Assembly (NCBI GenBank): GCA_018831265.1
Contig: JAHJCO010000024.1
Location: forward strand, 1-64,000
DNA length: 64,000 nucleotides
Direction: 5' to 3'
Origin: Actinomycetota bacterium
Lineage (GTDB): Bacteria; Actinomycetota; Geothermincolia; Fen-727; Anoxymicrobiaceae
Below, one piece after another: positions 43,790 to 52,596 of this stretch. The number at the start of each line of letters is the position of its first letter. Position 1 is the stretch's first letter. The position numbers were made by a program, and so were the translations under genes. A model generated the notes under the pieces. The model searched no databases, was not told the origin of the DNA, and saw nothing but the letters and a program-made list of their open reading frames with translations.

Positions 43790-44347
43790 TCAGCGGTTCT
43801 CGTACAGGACGTCGCTGAACTCGATATCGAACGCGGTCTCGCTTGCTCCGTCGTAGGGGGTGCCATCGGGGTTCTCCGGCCAGGGCTGTTCCTCGATGCC
43901 GGCCAGGTCGAGGCAGGCGTCGTAGTAGCCGAGGGTCCCGGCGTTGTCACCGCCGAGGCGATTCGTGCCGGTGAACCAGGCCACCTGGTCCTCCCCCATC
44001 AGGTTCTTGGAGATCTGAGCGAGCAGCTCGTCCAGCTCCGCGGGGTCGCGGTCGGCGACCGTGCCGATCGCGCTCTGCAGCAGCTTCCCACTGGAGTCTG
44101 TCGACCTCAGAGAGTAGATAACGTTCTCCGGGTCCATCCGCACCAGCCAGAGAAGCCTGCGGGCGTTCTGGTAGTCCTCGCTGGAGTCCCCGACCACCAG
44201 CACCACCAGTACGACCGCCAGCGTGATCGTCATGAGAAGCAGCAGGCAGCAGGCGACGACAAGTGGTTTGATCCACGTGCTCCGGGGATCCGCTGTCGAA
44301 ACGGTCTGCTGACCAGGGTCCTGGTCTTCCGGTTCCGTCTCGGGCAT
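43790..44347 (-). CDS. Hypothetical single-pass membrane protein
   Basis: 185 residues from the ATG at 44347, behind AAGGGAG; the longer frame overlaps metG's leader and is not used. A short acidic cytoplasmic head, one strong helix (about residues 28-52, LVVACCLLLLMTITLAVVLV), then a soluble domain of about 130 residues with no cysteines and no motif I recognise. Confidence 0.65.
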   Translation of the reverse strand: MPETEPEDQDPGQQTVSTADPRSTWIKPLVVACCLLLLMTITLAVVLVVLVVGDSSEDYQNARRLLWLVRMDPENVIYSLRSTDSSGKLLQSAIGTVADRDPAELDELLAQISKNLMGEDQVAWFTGTNRLGGDNAGTLGYYDACLDLAGIEEQPWPENPDGTPYDGASETAFDIEFSDVLYENR

Positions 44348-44480
44348 TCCACAGCTCCCTTCAACGCGGCCGACCCAGCGCGCTTCACCAGCATATGATA
44401 ACCGGAGAGGGCTCCAGGTGCCTCGTGTGGGCAAGTCGGTTATTATGTCGTGTGGATTGCCTGTTGGAGGTGGAATTCCT

Positions 44481-46010
44481 TTGGGTGACATATTCTACGT
44501 GACGACGCCTATATACTACGTGAACGCCGAGCCCCACATCGGCACGGCATACACCACCGTCGCGGCCGACGTCATCGCCCGCTACCAGCGCCTCAAGGGC
44601 CGCGAGGTCTTCTTCCTGACCGGCACCGACGAGCACGGACAGAAGGTCGCCCTCGCCGCCGCGGAGCGCAACGAGAGCCCGCAGGCGTGGGTCGACCGGG
44701 TAGTCGCTCACTACCGGGACGCCTGGGACCTCCTGGACATCAGCAACGACGACTTCATCCGCACCACCCAGAACCGCCACACCCGGGTCGCCCAGGAGTT
44801 CATCCAGAAGCTCCAGGAGAGCGGCGACGTCTACCTGTCCTCGTACGAGGGCTGGTACTGCGTGCACGACGAGTCGTTCCTGCTCTCCAGCCAGCTCGCC
44901 GACGGCCAGTGCCCCGAATGCCGGAGGCCCGTGGACTGGGTCAAGGAGGAGAACTACTTCTTTCGCCTCTCGAGGTACGCGGACAGGGTGCTCGCCCACA
45001 TCGAGGAGAACCCGGATTTCGTGCAGCCGGAGGGCCGACGCAACGAGGTGGTGAGCTTCATCAAGGCCGGGCTGGCCGACCAGAGCATCTCCCGCACCTC
45101 GTTCACCTGGGGCATCCCCCTGCCGTTCGACCAGCGCCACGTGATGTACGTCTGGTTCGACGCCCTGCTTAACTACATCAGCGCCATTGACTACGGAACC
45201 GACCCCGCCCGCTTCGAGCGCACCTGGCCGGCCGACTGGCACCTGGTGGGTAAGGAGATACTTCGCTTCCACGCGGTGATATGGCCCGCGATGCTGATGG
45301 CCGCCGGGCTGCCGCTCCCGAGGCACGTCTTCGCCCACGGCTGGCTGACCGTCGAGGGCCGGAAGATGTCCAAGTCCCTGGGCAACGTGGTCAAGCCCTC
45401 CGAGCTGGTCTCCGAGTACGGGGTGGATGCCTACCGCTACTACTTCATGCGCGAGTTCTCGTTCGGGGTGGACGGCAACTTCTCCCGCCGCACCATGACC
45501 CGCCGCTATAACGACGAGCTGGCCAACGACCTGGGCAACCTGGAGAGCCGGGTGCAGACGATGGTCGACAAGTACCGGGCCGGCCGGGCCCCCGAACCCC
45601 GCACCCCCGGCGCCGAGGAGAACACGCTGGCCGAGAAGGCGGCCGAGACCTTCGCCTCCTTCGAGGCGAAGATGGAGCGGCTGGCCTTCAACGACGCGCT
45701 GTCCGACGTCTGGGAGTTCATCCACGCGGTCAACCGATACGTGGACGTCTCCGCCCCCTGGGCCCTTGCCAGAGACGAGGCGAAGGCCGCCGACCTCGAC
45801 CGCGTCCTCTACAACAGTTGTGAGGGCCTGCGGCAGATCGCCCTCATGGTGGCCCCGTTCATGCCGCGCGCGATGGGAGAGATGTGGAGGCGCCTGGGGC
45901 TTGGCGAGCTGGCCGACGCCCGCATCCCGGCGGACGCGGCCTGGGGCGGGATGCCCGCCGGAGCCGAGTGCGTCCGGGGCCAGGCCCTCTTCCCGCGCCT
46001 GCAGGAGTAG
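44481..46010 (+). CDS. metG: Methionyl-tRNA synthetase
   Basis: 509 residues from a TTG at 44481, about 10 bases after GGAGG. The class I signatures are PHIGTAYT (HIGH) near residue 20 and 'GRKMSKSLGN' (KMSKS) near 295. 'CPECRRPVDWVKEENYFF' is the connective-peptide zinc region; 'GTDEHGQK' and WFDALLNYISA are also diagnostic. It has no C-terminal EMAP-type tRNA-binding domain, i.e. the short form. It leads the metG-tatD-rsmA group, a common bacterial arrangement. Confidence 0.95.
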   Translation: MGDIFYVTTPIYYVNAEPHIGTAYTTVAADVIARYQRLKGREVFFLTGTDEHGQKVALAAAERNESPQAWVDRVVAHYRDAWDLLDISNDDFIRTTQNRHTRVAQEFIQKLQESGDVYLSSYEGWYCVHDESFLLSSQLADGQCPECRRPVDWVKEENYFFRLSRYADRVLAHIEENPDFVQPEGRRNEVVSFIKAGLADQSISRTSFTWGIPLPFDQRHVMYVWFDALLNYISAIDYGTDPARFERTWPADWHLVGKEILRFHAVIWPAMLMAAGLPLPRHVFAHGWLTVEGRKMSKSLGNVVKPSELVSEYGVDAYRYYFMREFSFGVDGNFSRRTMTRRYNDELANDLGNLESRVQTMVDKYRAGRAPEPRTPGAEENTLAEKAAETFASFEAKMERLAFNDALSDVWEFIHAVNRYVDVSAPWALARDEAKAADLDRVLYNSCEGLRQIALMVAPFMPRAMGEMWRRLGLGELADARIPADAAWGGMPAGAECVRGQALFPRLQE

Positions 46011-46022
46011 GGGTACATAGAG

Positions 46023-46802
46023 TTGCTTCCGGACACCCACGCCCATCTCGACATGATCGAAGAGGACACGGGACAGGTGGTCGAGCGCGCCCGATCCGCC
46101 GGGGTGGGTCCGATAATCACCATCGGCATCAACATCGAATCGACCACGCGGGCGATCGCGGCGGCCGAGTCGTATCCGGGAGTTTTCGCCTCGGCGGGCA
46201 TCCACCCCAACGACACAGCCGAGGTCACCGCGGACGACATCGACCGCCTGGCCGGCCTGGCCGCCTCCGAGCGCGTGGTCGCCGTGGGCGAGACCGGTCT
46301 CGACTTCTACCGCGACGCGAGCCCCCACGAGGCGCAGAAGAACGCCTTCCGCGAGCAGGTCCGCCTGGCGAAGAGCCTGGGCAAGGCGCTCATCGTACAC
46401 GACCGCGAGGCGCACGACGACGCGCTGGACCTGCTGGCCGACGAGAGGGCCGGCGACACCACGGTGGTCATGCACTGCTTCTCCGGCGACGAGTCCGTGC
46501 TTTCCGAGTGCCTGGCCCGCGGCTACTACATATCGTTCGCGGGGCCGGTCACCTTCAAGAACGCGGAGCGCACGCGCGAGGTAGCATCCAGGGTCCCGGT
46601 CAGCCGCCTGCTCGCCGAGACGGACTCTCCGTTCCTGTCGCCGGAACCGTTTCGCGGGAGACCCAACCTGCCGGAGAGGGTGACCCTCGTGGCCCGGGCG
46701 CTGGCCGGCGTGTGGAGGATGGACCCCGAGGAGATGGGCTTGATACTCGAGGAGAACGCGGGCAGAGCCTTCGGCCTCGGCCTCGGGGGGGCCGCCCGGT
46801 GA
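46023..46802 (+). CDS. tatD: TatD-family metal-dependent DNase
   Basis: 259 residues from a TTG at 46023, 12 bases after metG. Metal ligands typical of TatD are visible: 'DTHAHLD' at the N-terminus, GETGLDFYRDASPH, 'VMHCFSG' and 'LLAETDSPFL'. TatD enzymes are 3'-5' DNases acting in DNA repair and turnover. The stop overlaps the rsmA start by 4 bases (GTGA). Confidence 0.94.
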   Translation: MLPDTHAHLDMIEEDTGQVVERARSAGVGPIITIGINIESTTRAIAAAESYPGVFASAGIHPNDTAEVTADDIDRLAGLAASERVVAVGETGLDFYRDASPHEAQKNAFREQVRLAKSLGKALIVHDREAHDDALDLLADERAGDTTVVMHCFSGDESVLSECLARGYYISFAGPVTFKNAERTREVASRVPVSRLLAETDSPFLSPEPFRGRPNLPERVTLVARALAGVWRMDPEEMGLILEENAGRAFGLGLGGAAR

Positions 46803-47677
46803 ACGAGGACCCGTACCGCCTGGCTACTCCCTCCGCCGTAGCGAGGCTGCTCTCCGAGAACCGCATCAGGCCCAGCCACCGGCTGGGGCAGCACTTCCTG
46901 ACCGACCCCAATATGCTGCGTAAGATAGTCAAGGCGGCCGACCTGTCGGAGCGCGACACCGTGCTGGAGGTCGGGGCCGGCCTTGGCGCGCTCACCGCCG
47001 TCCTGGTGGAAAAGTGCGGGCGCGTCTACGCGGTGGAGCAGGACCGCGGGCTGTTCGAGGTGCTCAGCCGGGAGCTGGCCTACGCGGGCAACCTGGTGCT
47101 GGTGCACGGCGACGCGGCCAGGATGGACCTTGCCGGCCTCTTCAACGGCCGGCCTCCCGAAGGGGTCAAGATGGTGTCCAACCTGCCGTACAACATCGCG
47201 GCCACGCTTCTGGTCGACTGCCTGGTGGAGCGCCCCTGGATGACCTCGTACACGGTCATGATCCAGCGCGAGGTGGCCGACCGGCTGCTCGCCGAGCCCG
47301 GGGGCAGGGACTACTCGGCGGCCACCGTGAAGGTGCGATGCAGGGCGACCGTGAGCAAGGTAGCCTCCGTCTCGCGCCACTGCTTCGTACCACCGCCGGG
47401 GGTGGACTCGACCGTGGTCGCGATGCGACGCTTCAGCCCGGGAGAGGGCCCGCAGCCACCTCCGGACCCGTGGTTCGACGCCGTAGTGACGTCCGCCTTC
47501 GCGCAGCGCCGCAAGAAGCTGGCGAACGCGGTGGCCGCGGGGGGCCTCGGCGTGTCGCCGGGCGAGGTGCGCGAAGCGCTCACCAGCCTGGGGCTGGACC
47601 CCGAGTCGCGCCCCGAGCGGGTCTCCCCCGAGCTGTTCGCGGCCCTGGCACGGCTCCTCCGGCGCGATATCGGCTAG
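46799..47677 (+). CDS. rsmA: 16S rRNA dimethyladenosine transferase
   Basis: 292 residues from the GTG at 46799, overlapping the tatD stop. RsmA/KsgA signatures: 'HRLGQHFLTDPNMLRKIV', motif I 'VLEVGAGLGALT', 'SNLPYNIAATLL' (motif IV NLPY), and the C-terminal 'FAQRRKKLANAV'. It dimethylates the two adjacent adenines near the 3' end of 16S rRNA late in small-subunit assembly. The ribonuclease M5 gene often found between tatD and rsmA is absent. Confidence 0.95.
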   Translation: MNEDPYRLATPSAVARLLSENRIRPSHRLGQHFLTDPNMLRKIVKAADLSERDTVLEVGAGLGALTAVLVEKCGRVYAVEQDRGLFEVLSRELAYAGNLVLVHGDAARMDLAGLFNGRPPEGVKMVSNLPYNIAATLLVDCLVERPWMTSYTVMIQREVADRLLAEPGGRDYSAATVKVRCRATVSKVASVSRHCFVPPPGVDSTVVAMRRFSPGEGPQPPPDPWFDAVVTSAFAQRRKKLANAVAAGGLGVSPGEVREALTSLGLDPESRPERVSPELFAALARLLRRDIG

Positions 47678-47683
47678 AATTTT

Positions 47684-47706
47684 GCATCGGGGTCAGACGC
47701 CGATGC
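47684..47706. repeat. Hairpin family A-like, GCATCGG-ggtcagacg-CCGATGC
   Basis: A perfect 7-bp stem encloses GGTCAGACG, a variant of the GGGGTCAGGC core. It lies between rsmA and the Ca2+-ATPase start and could also damp read-through between them. Confidence 0.7.
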
Positions 47707-47723
47707 GAGGAGCGGAGGTGCGG

Positions 47724-50459
47724 TTGGCTGAGGAATTCGTGTTGATCGAGCAGATAGAGCCGCCCGCGCCGTGGCACACCCTCGGCGTCGAGGACTCCGC
47801 ACGCGTGCTGGAGACCGACGTCGATGACGGCCTCTGCCCCGACGACGCCTCCGAGCGCCTCGGGCGCTACGGCCCCAACATGCTGCGCGTCGAGAAGCGA
47901 CGCCACCCGTTCCTTCGCTTCCTGTCCCAGTTCAACGACTTCATGATCTACGTGCTGCTGGCCGCCGTCCTGATCAGCGGAGTCCTACTCGAGGAGTACG
48001 TGGACGCGCTGGTCATACTGGTCATCGTCATCTTCAACGCGGTGCTCGGCTTCGTCCAGGAGAGCCGGGCGGAGACGGCCATGGAGGAGCTCAAGAAGCT
48101 CGCCGCGCCCACGGCCAAGGTCATCCGCGACGGGGTCGAATCAACGTTGGCCTCGGCGGACCTGGTCCCCGGCGACCTGCTGGTCCTGGAGACCGGCGAC
48201 CTGATATCGGCGGACGCCAGGCTGGTGACCGCTGTCAACCTGCGCACCAACGAGGCGAGCCTTACCGGAGAGTCCGAGGCGTCCGCCAAGCATACCGGGA
48301 TCGTCGCCGACGCGGACGCGGCGGTGGGAGACCGGGACAACATGGTGTTCGCCGGCACCCACGTGGACTACGGCAGGGGCGCCGCTCTGGTCGTGGCTAC
48401 CGGCCACTCCACCCAGATGGGCGAGATCGCCGAGATGCTGGAGTCCGGCAAGCCGCAGGCCACCCCGCTGCAGAAGGAGCTCAAGGACGTAGGCCGCCGC
48501 ATCGTCTATATCTGCCTCTTCGTCAGCGTGGTCGTCTTCACCCTCGGGATGATAAAGGGCAACCCCTTTGCCACCATGCTCCTTTTCGCGGTCAGCCTCG
48601 CGGTCGCAGCGATCCCGGAGGGACTGCCCGCCATCGTCACCATCACCCTGGCCAGGGGCACCCAGGCCATGGCGCGCCGGAACGCCATCATACGCAACCT
48701 GCCCGCGGTGGAGACGCTGGGGTGCGCCAACTACATATGCACGGACAAGACCGGCACCCTCACCCTCAACCACATGACGGTGGTGGAGGCGGTCCTTCCC
48801 GGGGGCGATACGCTGGCGCTGAGCGAGGCCCTCGCCGACGACGCCCTGAGAGCCTCTGACGCGTTCCGTCTCGCTAACACGGTCGCGGCCCTCTGCGAGG
48901 ACGCGCGCCGCACCCATACCGGGCACCTGGTGGGAGACAGCACGGAGGTCGCCCTGCTGGAGGCCGCGACCAGGGCCGGCTACGAGAAGAGGGACCTCGA
49001 GGCGCTGCACCCCAGGGAGTGGGAGCTGCCGTTTGACTCTGACCGCAAGATGATGACCACGATGAACCGTGACAACGGCGGCTACATGGTGCTCACCAAG
49101 GGCGCGGCCGAGTCCGTTCTCGCGTCGTGCTCGACGGTGCAGGGGCCCTCCGGCCCCGAGCCGCTGACCGACGAGGCGCGCTCGCGCATCCTTGCCGGGA
49201 CGGCCGCCCTGGGCGAGCGGGCGCTGCGTACCATCGCATTCGCTGTGGGAAGCGCGGACGCGCCTCCCCCCTCCGACTCCCCGCGCGATATCGAACGCGG
49301 CCTGATGTTCGTGGGCGCCTACTCCATGATGGACCCGCCCCGCCCCGAGGCCGCCGAGGCCCTTGACACCTGCCGCTCGGCACACATCAAGGTAGCCATG
49401 GTCACCGGGGACCACCTGGCCACCGCCAGGGCCATCGGCCGCGAGATGGGGTTGCTGTCCGAGGATGCCCGGGTGGTGGAGGAGCACGAGCTGGAGCGGA
49501 TGTCCCCAGAGGAGCTGACCGCGCACGCCGACGAGATAGGGGTCTTCGCGCGCGTCTCCCCCCGCCACAAGGTGAAGATCGTGGAGGCCCTGCAGAGCGA
49601 GGGGTACGTGGTCGCGATGACCGGGGACGGGGTCAACGACGCCCCGGCGCTCCACCGGGCCGATATCGGGGTCGCGATGGGTATCACCGGCACCGACGTG
49701 GCCAAGCAGGCGAGCGACATGGTGCTCGCCGACGACAACTTCGCCACCATCGTCTCGGCGGTGAAGCAGGGACGCATCATCTTCAGCAACCTCAAGAAGT
49801 TCATCTACTTCCTGCTGTCGTGTAACATCAGCGAGGTGCTCACCATGTTCCTCGCGATGCTGTTCGGCTTTCCCCTTCCACTGGTCCCGGCGATGATACT
49901 GTGGATCAACCTGGTGACCGACGGCCTCCCCGCCCTCGCGCTCGGGGTCGAGCCACCGGAGAGCGACGTGATGGCGATGCCGCCGCGCCGCATGGGCGAG
50001 AACATATTGTCTGCGCCCGCCCAGCTCAACCTGCTCACCCAGGGAGTGATAATCACCGCGGGGGCGCTGGCCGCTTTCGCGCTCTCGAACTACTGGCTGG
50101 GTTACAACTGGGATAAGGTACCTCAGCTGGAGATGTGCCAGACGATAGTCTTCACCACCATGGTGCTCGCCCAGGTGTTCCACTCCTTCAACTGGCGCTC
50201 CGAGCGCCGCTCCCTGTTCGCGGAGCCCCCCTGGAAGAACCCCTGGCTGCTGGGCGCCTTCGTGGTCTCGATCGGGCTGCAGATGGCCGTCCTCTACGTC
50301 CCGTTCATGCAGAAGGCGTTCCACACGCACGCCCCCAGCGCCCGGGCCTGGGCCCTGATACTTGCGTGCTCGATAGTCCCCGTGCTGTTGATCGACCGGG
50401 TGAGCGCGTTCAAGGCGTGGCTTGCCGCCAGGAAGGAAGCAGCGGAACCGGGCGAATGA
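47724..50459 (+). CDS. SERCA-like Ca2+-transporting P-type ATPase
   Basis: 911 residues from a TTG at 47724, 5 bases after GGAGG. P-type ATPase: phosphorylation site 'CTDKTGTLTLN' near 350, 'MVTGDHLATARAI', 'MTGDGVNDAPAL'. The ion site residues match P2A calcium pumps: 'AAIPEGLPA' in M4, NISEVLTMFL in M5 and 'WINLVTDGLPALALG' in M6. It would export Ca2+ (or Mn2+) from the cytoplasm at the cost of ATP. Ten transmembrane helices are expected. It overlaps the next short gene by 4 bases. Confidence 0.93.
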   Translation: MAEEFVLIEQIEPPAPWHTLGVEDSARVLETDVDDGLCPDDASERLGRYGPNMLRVEKRRHPFLRFLSQFNDFMIYVLLAAVLISGVLLEEYVDALVILVIVIFNAVLGFVQESRAETAMEELKKLAAPTAKVIRDGVESTLASADLVPGDLLVLETGDLISADARLVTAVNLRTNEASLTGESEASAKHTGIVADADAAVGDRDNMVFAGTHVDYGRGAALVVATGHSTQMGEIAEMLESGKPQATPLQKELKDVGRRIVYICLFVSVVVFTLGMIKGNPFATMLLFAVSLAVAAIPEGLPAIVTITLARGTQAMARRNAIIRNLPAVETLGCANYICTDKTGTLTLNHMTVVEAVLPGGDTLALSEALADDALRASDAFRLANTVAALCEDARRTHTGHLVGDSTEVALLEAATRAGYEKRDLEALHPREWELPFDSDRKMMTTMNRDNGGYMVLTKGAAESVLASCSTVQGPSGPEPLTDEARSRILAGTAALGERALRTIAFAVGSADAPPPSDSPRDIERGLMFVGAYSMMDPPRPEAAEALDTCRSAHIKVAMVTGDHLATARAIGREMGLLSEDARVVEEHELERMSPEELTAHADEIGVFARVSPRHKVKIVEALQSEGYVVAMTGDGVNDAPALHRADIGVAMGITGTDVAKQASDMVLADDNFATIVSAVKQGRIIFSNLKKFIYFLLSCNISEVLTMFLAMLFGFPLPLVPAMILWINLVTDGLPALALGVEPPESDVMAMPPRRMGENILSAPAQLNLLTQGVIITAGALAAFALSNYWLGYNWDKVPQLEMCQTIVFTTMVLAQVFHSFNWRSERRSLFAEPPWKNPWLLGAFVVSIGLQMAVLYVPFMQKAFHTHAPSARAWALILACSIVPVLLIDRVSAFKAWLAARKEAAEPGE

Positions 50460-50647
50460 GTAACGTGGACTACATCCTGCGTGAGTTCGATTCGTGCCGC
50501 GACGTGGACGCCGTTGTCGAGTGCTACTCGGACGGGTTCGGGCGGGTCGCGGCCTGGCCGCACCATGCCTACGACTACTCGCTCCCGGGACTCGAGGTCA
50601 CGGCCTACATCTACTCTCTGGACCTGACCCCGGAAACCCGGGACTGA
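50456..50647 (+). CDS. Small hypothetical protein
   Basis: 63 residues; the ATG overlaps the ATPase stop (ATGA). It has no signal peptide or helix and is rich in Asp, Tyr and Val. No family is recognised. Coupling to the ATPase gene is the main support for it being real. Confidence 0.45.
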   Translation: MSNVDYILREFDSCRDVDAVVECYSDGFGRVAAWPHHAYDYSLPGLEVTAYIYSLDLTPETRD

Positions 50648-50690
50648 AGACCCGGCCCGATCAAGGAGGCTTGGGGGCGGTCTTCAGTCC
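50641..50690. terminator. Hairpin between converging genes
   Basis: GGACTGAAGACC (50641-50652) and its exact reverse complement (50679-50690) flank 26 bases. There is no T run, so a terminator role for either strand is likely but not certain. The stem starts inside the last codons of the small gene at 50456. Confidence 0.55.
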
Positions 50691-50725
50691 GCCTTGGCAG
50701 CGTCATTCCGGGACTGGAACCACTT

Positions 50726-51682
50726 CTACTTCGGATGGGGTAGCTTGTTGTAGAAATCGGGGTTGGTGCAACCCTGGCAGGGAGCGTTCACCCCGACGCA
50801 CCAGGACGTGCCGAAGTTCCACAGCCGGGTCGGGCAGTCCCCCCTTGTGGAGGGGCCCCGGCAGCCCATCCTCAGCAGGCACCGGTCCTCGTCCGGCTGG
50901 ACGTCGTTCCAGTCGGTGAGGAACCGCTTGGCCTCGAATGCGGGCTTCCTCGGGCACTGGTCGTGTATCTTCGCCTCGTAGAACTGGAGCAGGCACCGCC
51001 TGTCATCGAGCACGGGCTCGCCCTTGTGCCCGTCCACCCACAGCAGGAGGTCGATCAGCGTTCCGATTATCCAGTCCGGATGCGGGGGGCATCCGGCCAC
51101 GTTGATGACCGGCTTCGAGCCGTCTATGGCCTCGACCACATCGGTAGCGGAGGTGGCCCCCGTCACCTGGGACTCCATAGTGGGTATGCCACCGAACGCC
51201 GCGCAGTTGCCCACGGCCAGCACCGCCTCCGCTCCCGGGATGAGCTCCACCAGCCAGTCGAAAGCGGTCCTGTCGGCGGGGAAGTCCCTGCCCATGAGGT
51301 GCTTCGTGCTGTCGGTGAGGCCGAAGGTGCAGAACTCCTCCCCTTCACCCGTCGGGATCGTCCCCTCCAGCACCACGAGGTAACGGCCCGGCGCCTCCCG
51401 CTCGGTCTTCTCGATCTGGTCTATGGCCTGGAAGCCTTCAGAGCTCATAAGGGTCGGGTGGTAGCGCAGCGAGAACTTCCCGAAGAACAGGTCGCGGAGG
51501 CTGTAGTGGTCGCTGCTGAACAGGGTGACCGAGCAACCGGTGCAGTTCTGACCCTGGACCCAGATCACCGGGGCCGCCCCCTTCAGCAGCTCGTCCAGGT
51601 GCTCGTGGACTTCAGGGGCCAGCTCACCCGCGGCGTCGAGGTGCTCGCTCGCTATGTGCTCTATCTCGTCTTTCTCAGGCAT
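50726..51682 (-). CDS. [NiFe]-hydrogenase small subunit, without an adjacent large subunit
   Basis: 318 residues. 'VIWVQGQNCTGCSVTLF' is the proximal-cluster start, with 'LAVGNCAAFGG' and 'VAGCPPHPDWIIG' supplying further ligands. The C-terminal cluster ligands are present: IHDQCPR (with the His ligand), 'LLRMGCRGPSTRGDCP', 'SWCVGVNAPCQGC'. The three-cluster wire looks intact. There is no twin-arginine signal and no C-terminal membrane helix, so the protein should be cytoplasmic or carried by a partner. The catalytic large subunit gene is neither upstream nor downstream. Confidence 0.9.
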   Translation of the reverse strand: MPEKDEIEHIASEHLDAAGELAPEVHEHLDELLKGAAPVIWVQGQNCTGCSVTLFSSDHYSLRDLFFGKFSLRYHPTLMSSEGFQAIDQIEKTEREAPGRYLVVLEGTIPTGEGEEFCTFGLTDSTKHLMGRDFPADRTAFDWLVELIPGAEAVLAVGNCAAFGGIPTMESQVTGATSATDVVEAIDGSKPVINVAGCPPHPDWIIGTLIDLLLWVDGHKGEPVLDDRRCLLQFYEAKIHDQCPRKPAFEAKRFLTDWNDVQPDEDRCLLRMGCRGPSTRGDCPTRLWNFGTSWCVGVNAPCQGCTNPDFYNKLPHPK

Positions 51683-51737
51683 AGCATGTTCCTCTTTGGG
51701 TCATTATATGAGAAGAGAGCGGGGCTGCTACCGGGGA

Positions 51738-51903
51738 GGTGTCAAAGACTTGAATCCCAATAGTTATCTATATTATAAAATAATTATATCTAGCAACAAT
51801 AATAACACTCAGTACGACCTGATGACCGGTATCCGGGCAATATGTGTGGTTTCTGAAACCTTCGGTTAACTGTTGTTGATGATGTGATTCAAGCCTTTGA
51901 CAC
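51738..51903. mobile_element. AT-rich MITE-like element (family C), copy 1
   Basis: GGTGTCAAAGACTTGAATC and its reverse complement (18 of 19 positions) bound a 166-base element. The inside is unusually A+T-rich (around 51760-51800). The subterminal words CCAATAGTTA and CTGTTGTTG are shared, in inverted orientation, with the 168-base element at 62606. It occupies most of the 313-base gap before the lipoprotein gene; the rest of the gap shows no gene. Confidence 0.85.
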
Positions 51904-51995
51904 CCAGACGGGCCGCTGGAACCCGCCCCATCCCGGCTTGCGAGAACTGACGCCTGTGTCCGCTCGTCAGATAATGCGAGCGAAAGGAGAAGGCG

Positions 51996-52478
51996 ATGCG
52001 GCTGAAGGCTTTCATCCCGGTACTGGCATCGATCTTGCTCTTTGCGGGTCTGGGCGGCTGCGCGGAGCGTCAGGCGGCCGGGCCCGGCTCCTCCACCATC
52101 TCGATGCCTGACCTTCCCGCGACGCGGATCTACGAGGCCCGGTTCGACGACGCAATCGTCACCCTCACGATACCGTCGGCGTCCGAGCGGGCAGAACAGA
52201 TGCGCATGGTCATGTCCCAGTCGCCCCCGTATCTCATCGCGGATATGCGCATCGAGAACACCGGCGGGGAGATCATACGCTACTACGACTTCAAGCCGGT
52301 GCTCCTCTACGAGGGTGGAAAGCGCTACGAGGGCTCGAGCAGGACCGAGTTCGAGACCGATAGAATCGCCCCCGGCGAGACTCTGACCGGACTGTTCCAG
52401 TTCGCGGTGAGCGACCTCTACGGCCTGGACGAAGTCCTGATCGAGCGGGCCGGTAGCGAGCCGCGCGAAGCCCGCTGA
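51996..52478 (+). CDS. Small secreted lipoprotein
   Basis: 160 residues. The N-terminus is a lipoprotein signal peptide with lipobox LGGC (Cys about residue 22); GCGAAAGGAG-like sequence precedes the ATG. The mature part forms mainly predicted beta strands, with 'MRIENTGGEIIRYYDFKPVLL', resembling DUF4352-type extracytoplasmic domains only loosely. Function unknown. Confidence 0.72.
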   Translation: MRLKAFIPVLASILLFAGLGGCAERQAAGPGSSTISMPDLPATRIYEARFDDAIVTLTIPSASERAEQMRMVMSQSPPYLIADMRIENTGGEIIRYYDFKPVLLYEGGKRYEGSSRTEFETDRIAPGETLTGLFQFAVSDLYGLDEVLIERAGSEPREAR

Positions 52479-52580
52479 AAGAAGACCTCAAACCAATTCT
52501 TTCATCCGCCCCTCCGGGGCCGCCCATGTGAAAGCTTTGGTGAGGTATTCTTTCAGTGAGAGTTTTGGTTTGAGGTCTTC
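52478..52580. repeat. Hairpin family B, compound element
   Basis: GAAGACCTCAAACCAA (52481) and its exact reverse complement (52565-52580) form the outer arms. Inside are smaller TGAAAG...CTTTCA hairpins with ACCTCAAACCA and TTGGTGAGGT cores. The element begins within 3 bases of the lipoprotein stop. Confidence 0.8.
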
Positions 52581-52596
52581 CTGCACTGGAGGGGAT

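Noticed and set aside
43793..44491. A longer start for the membrane protein at 43790
   Set aside because: The extra 48 codons overlap the metG leader and have no ribosome site; the ATG at 44347 has AAGGGAG.
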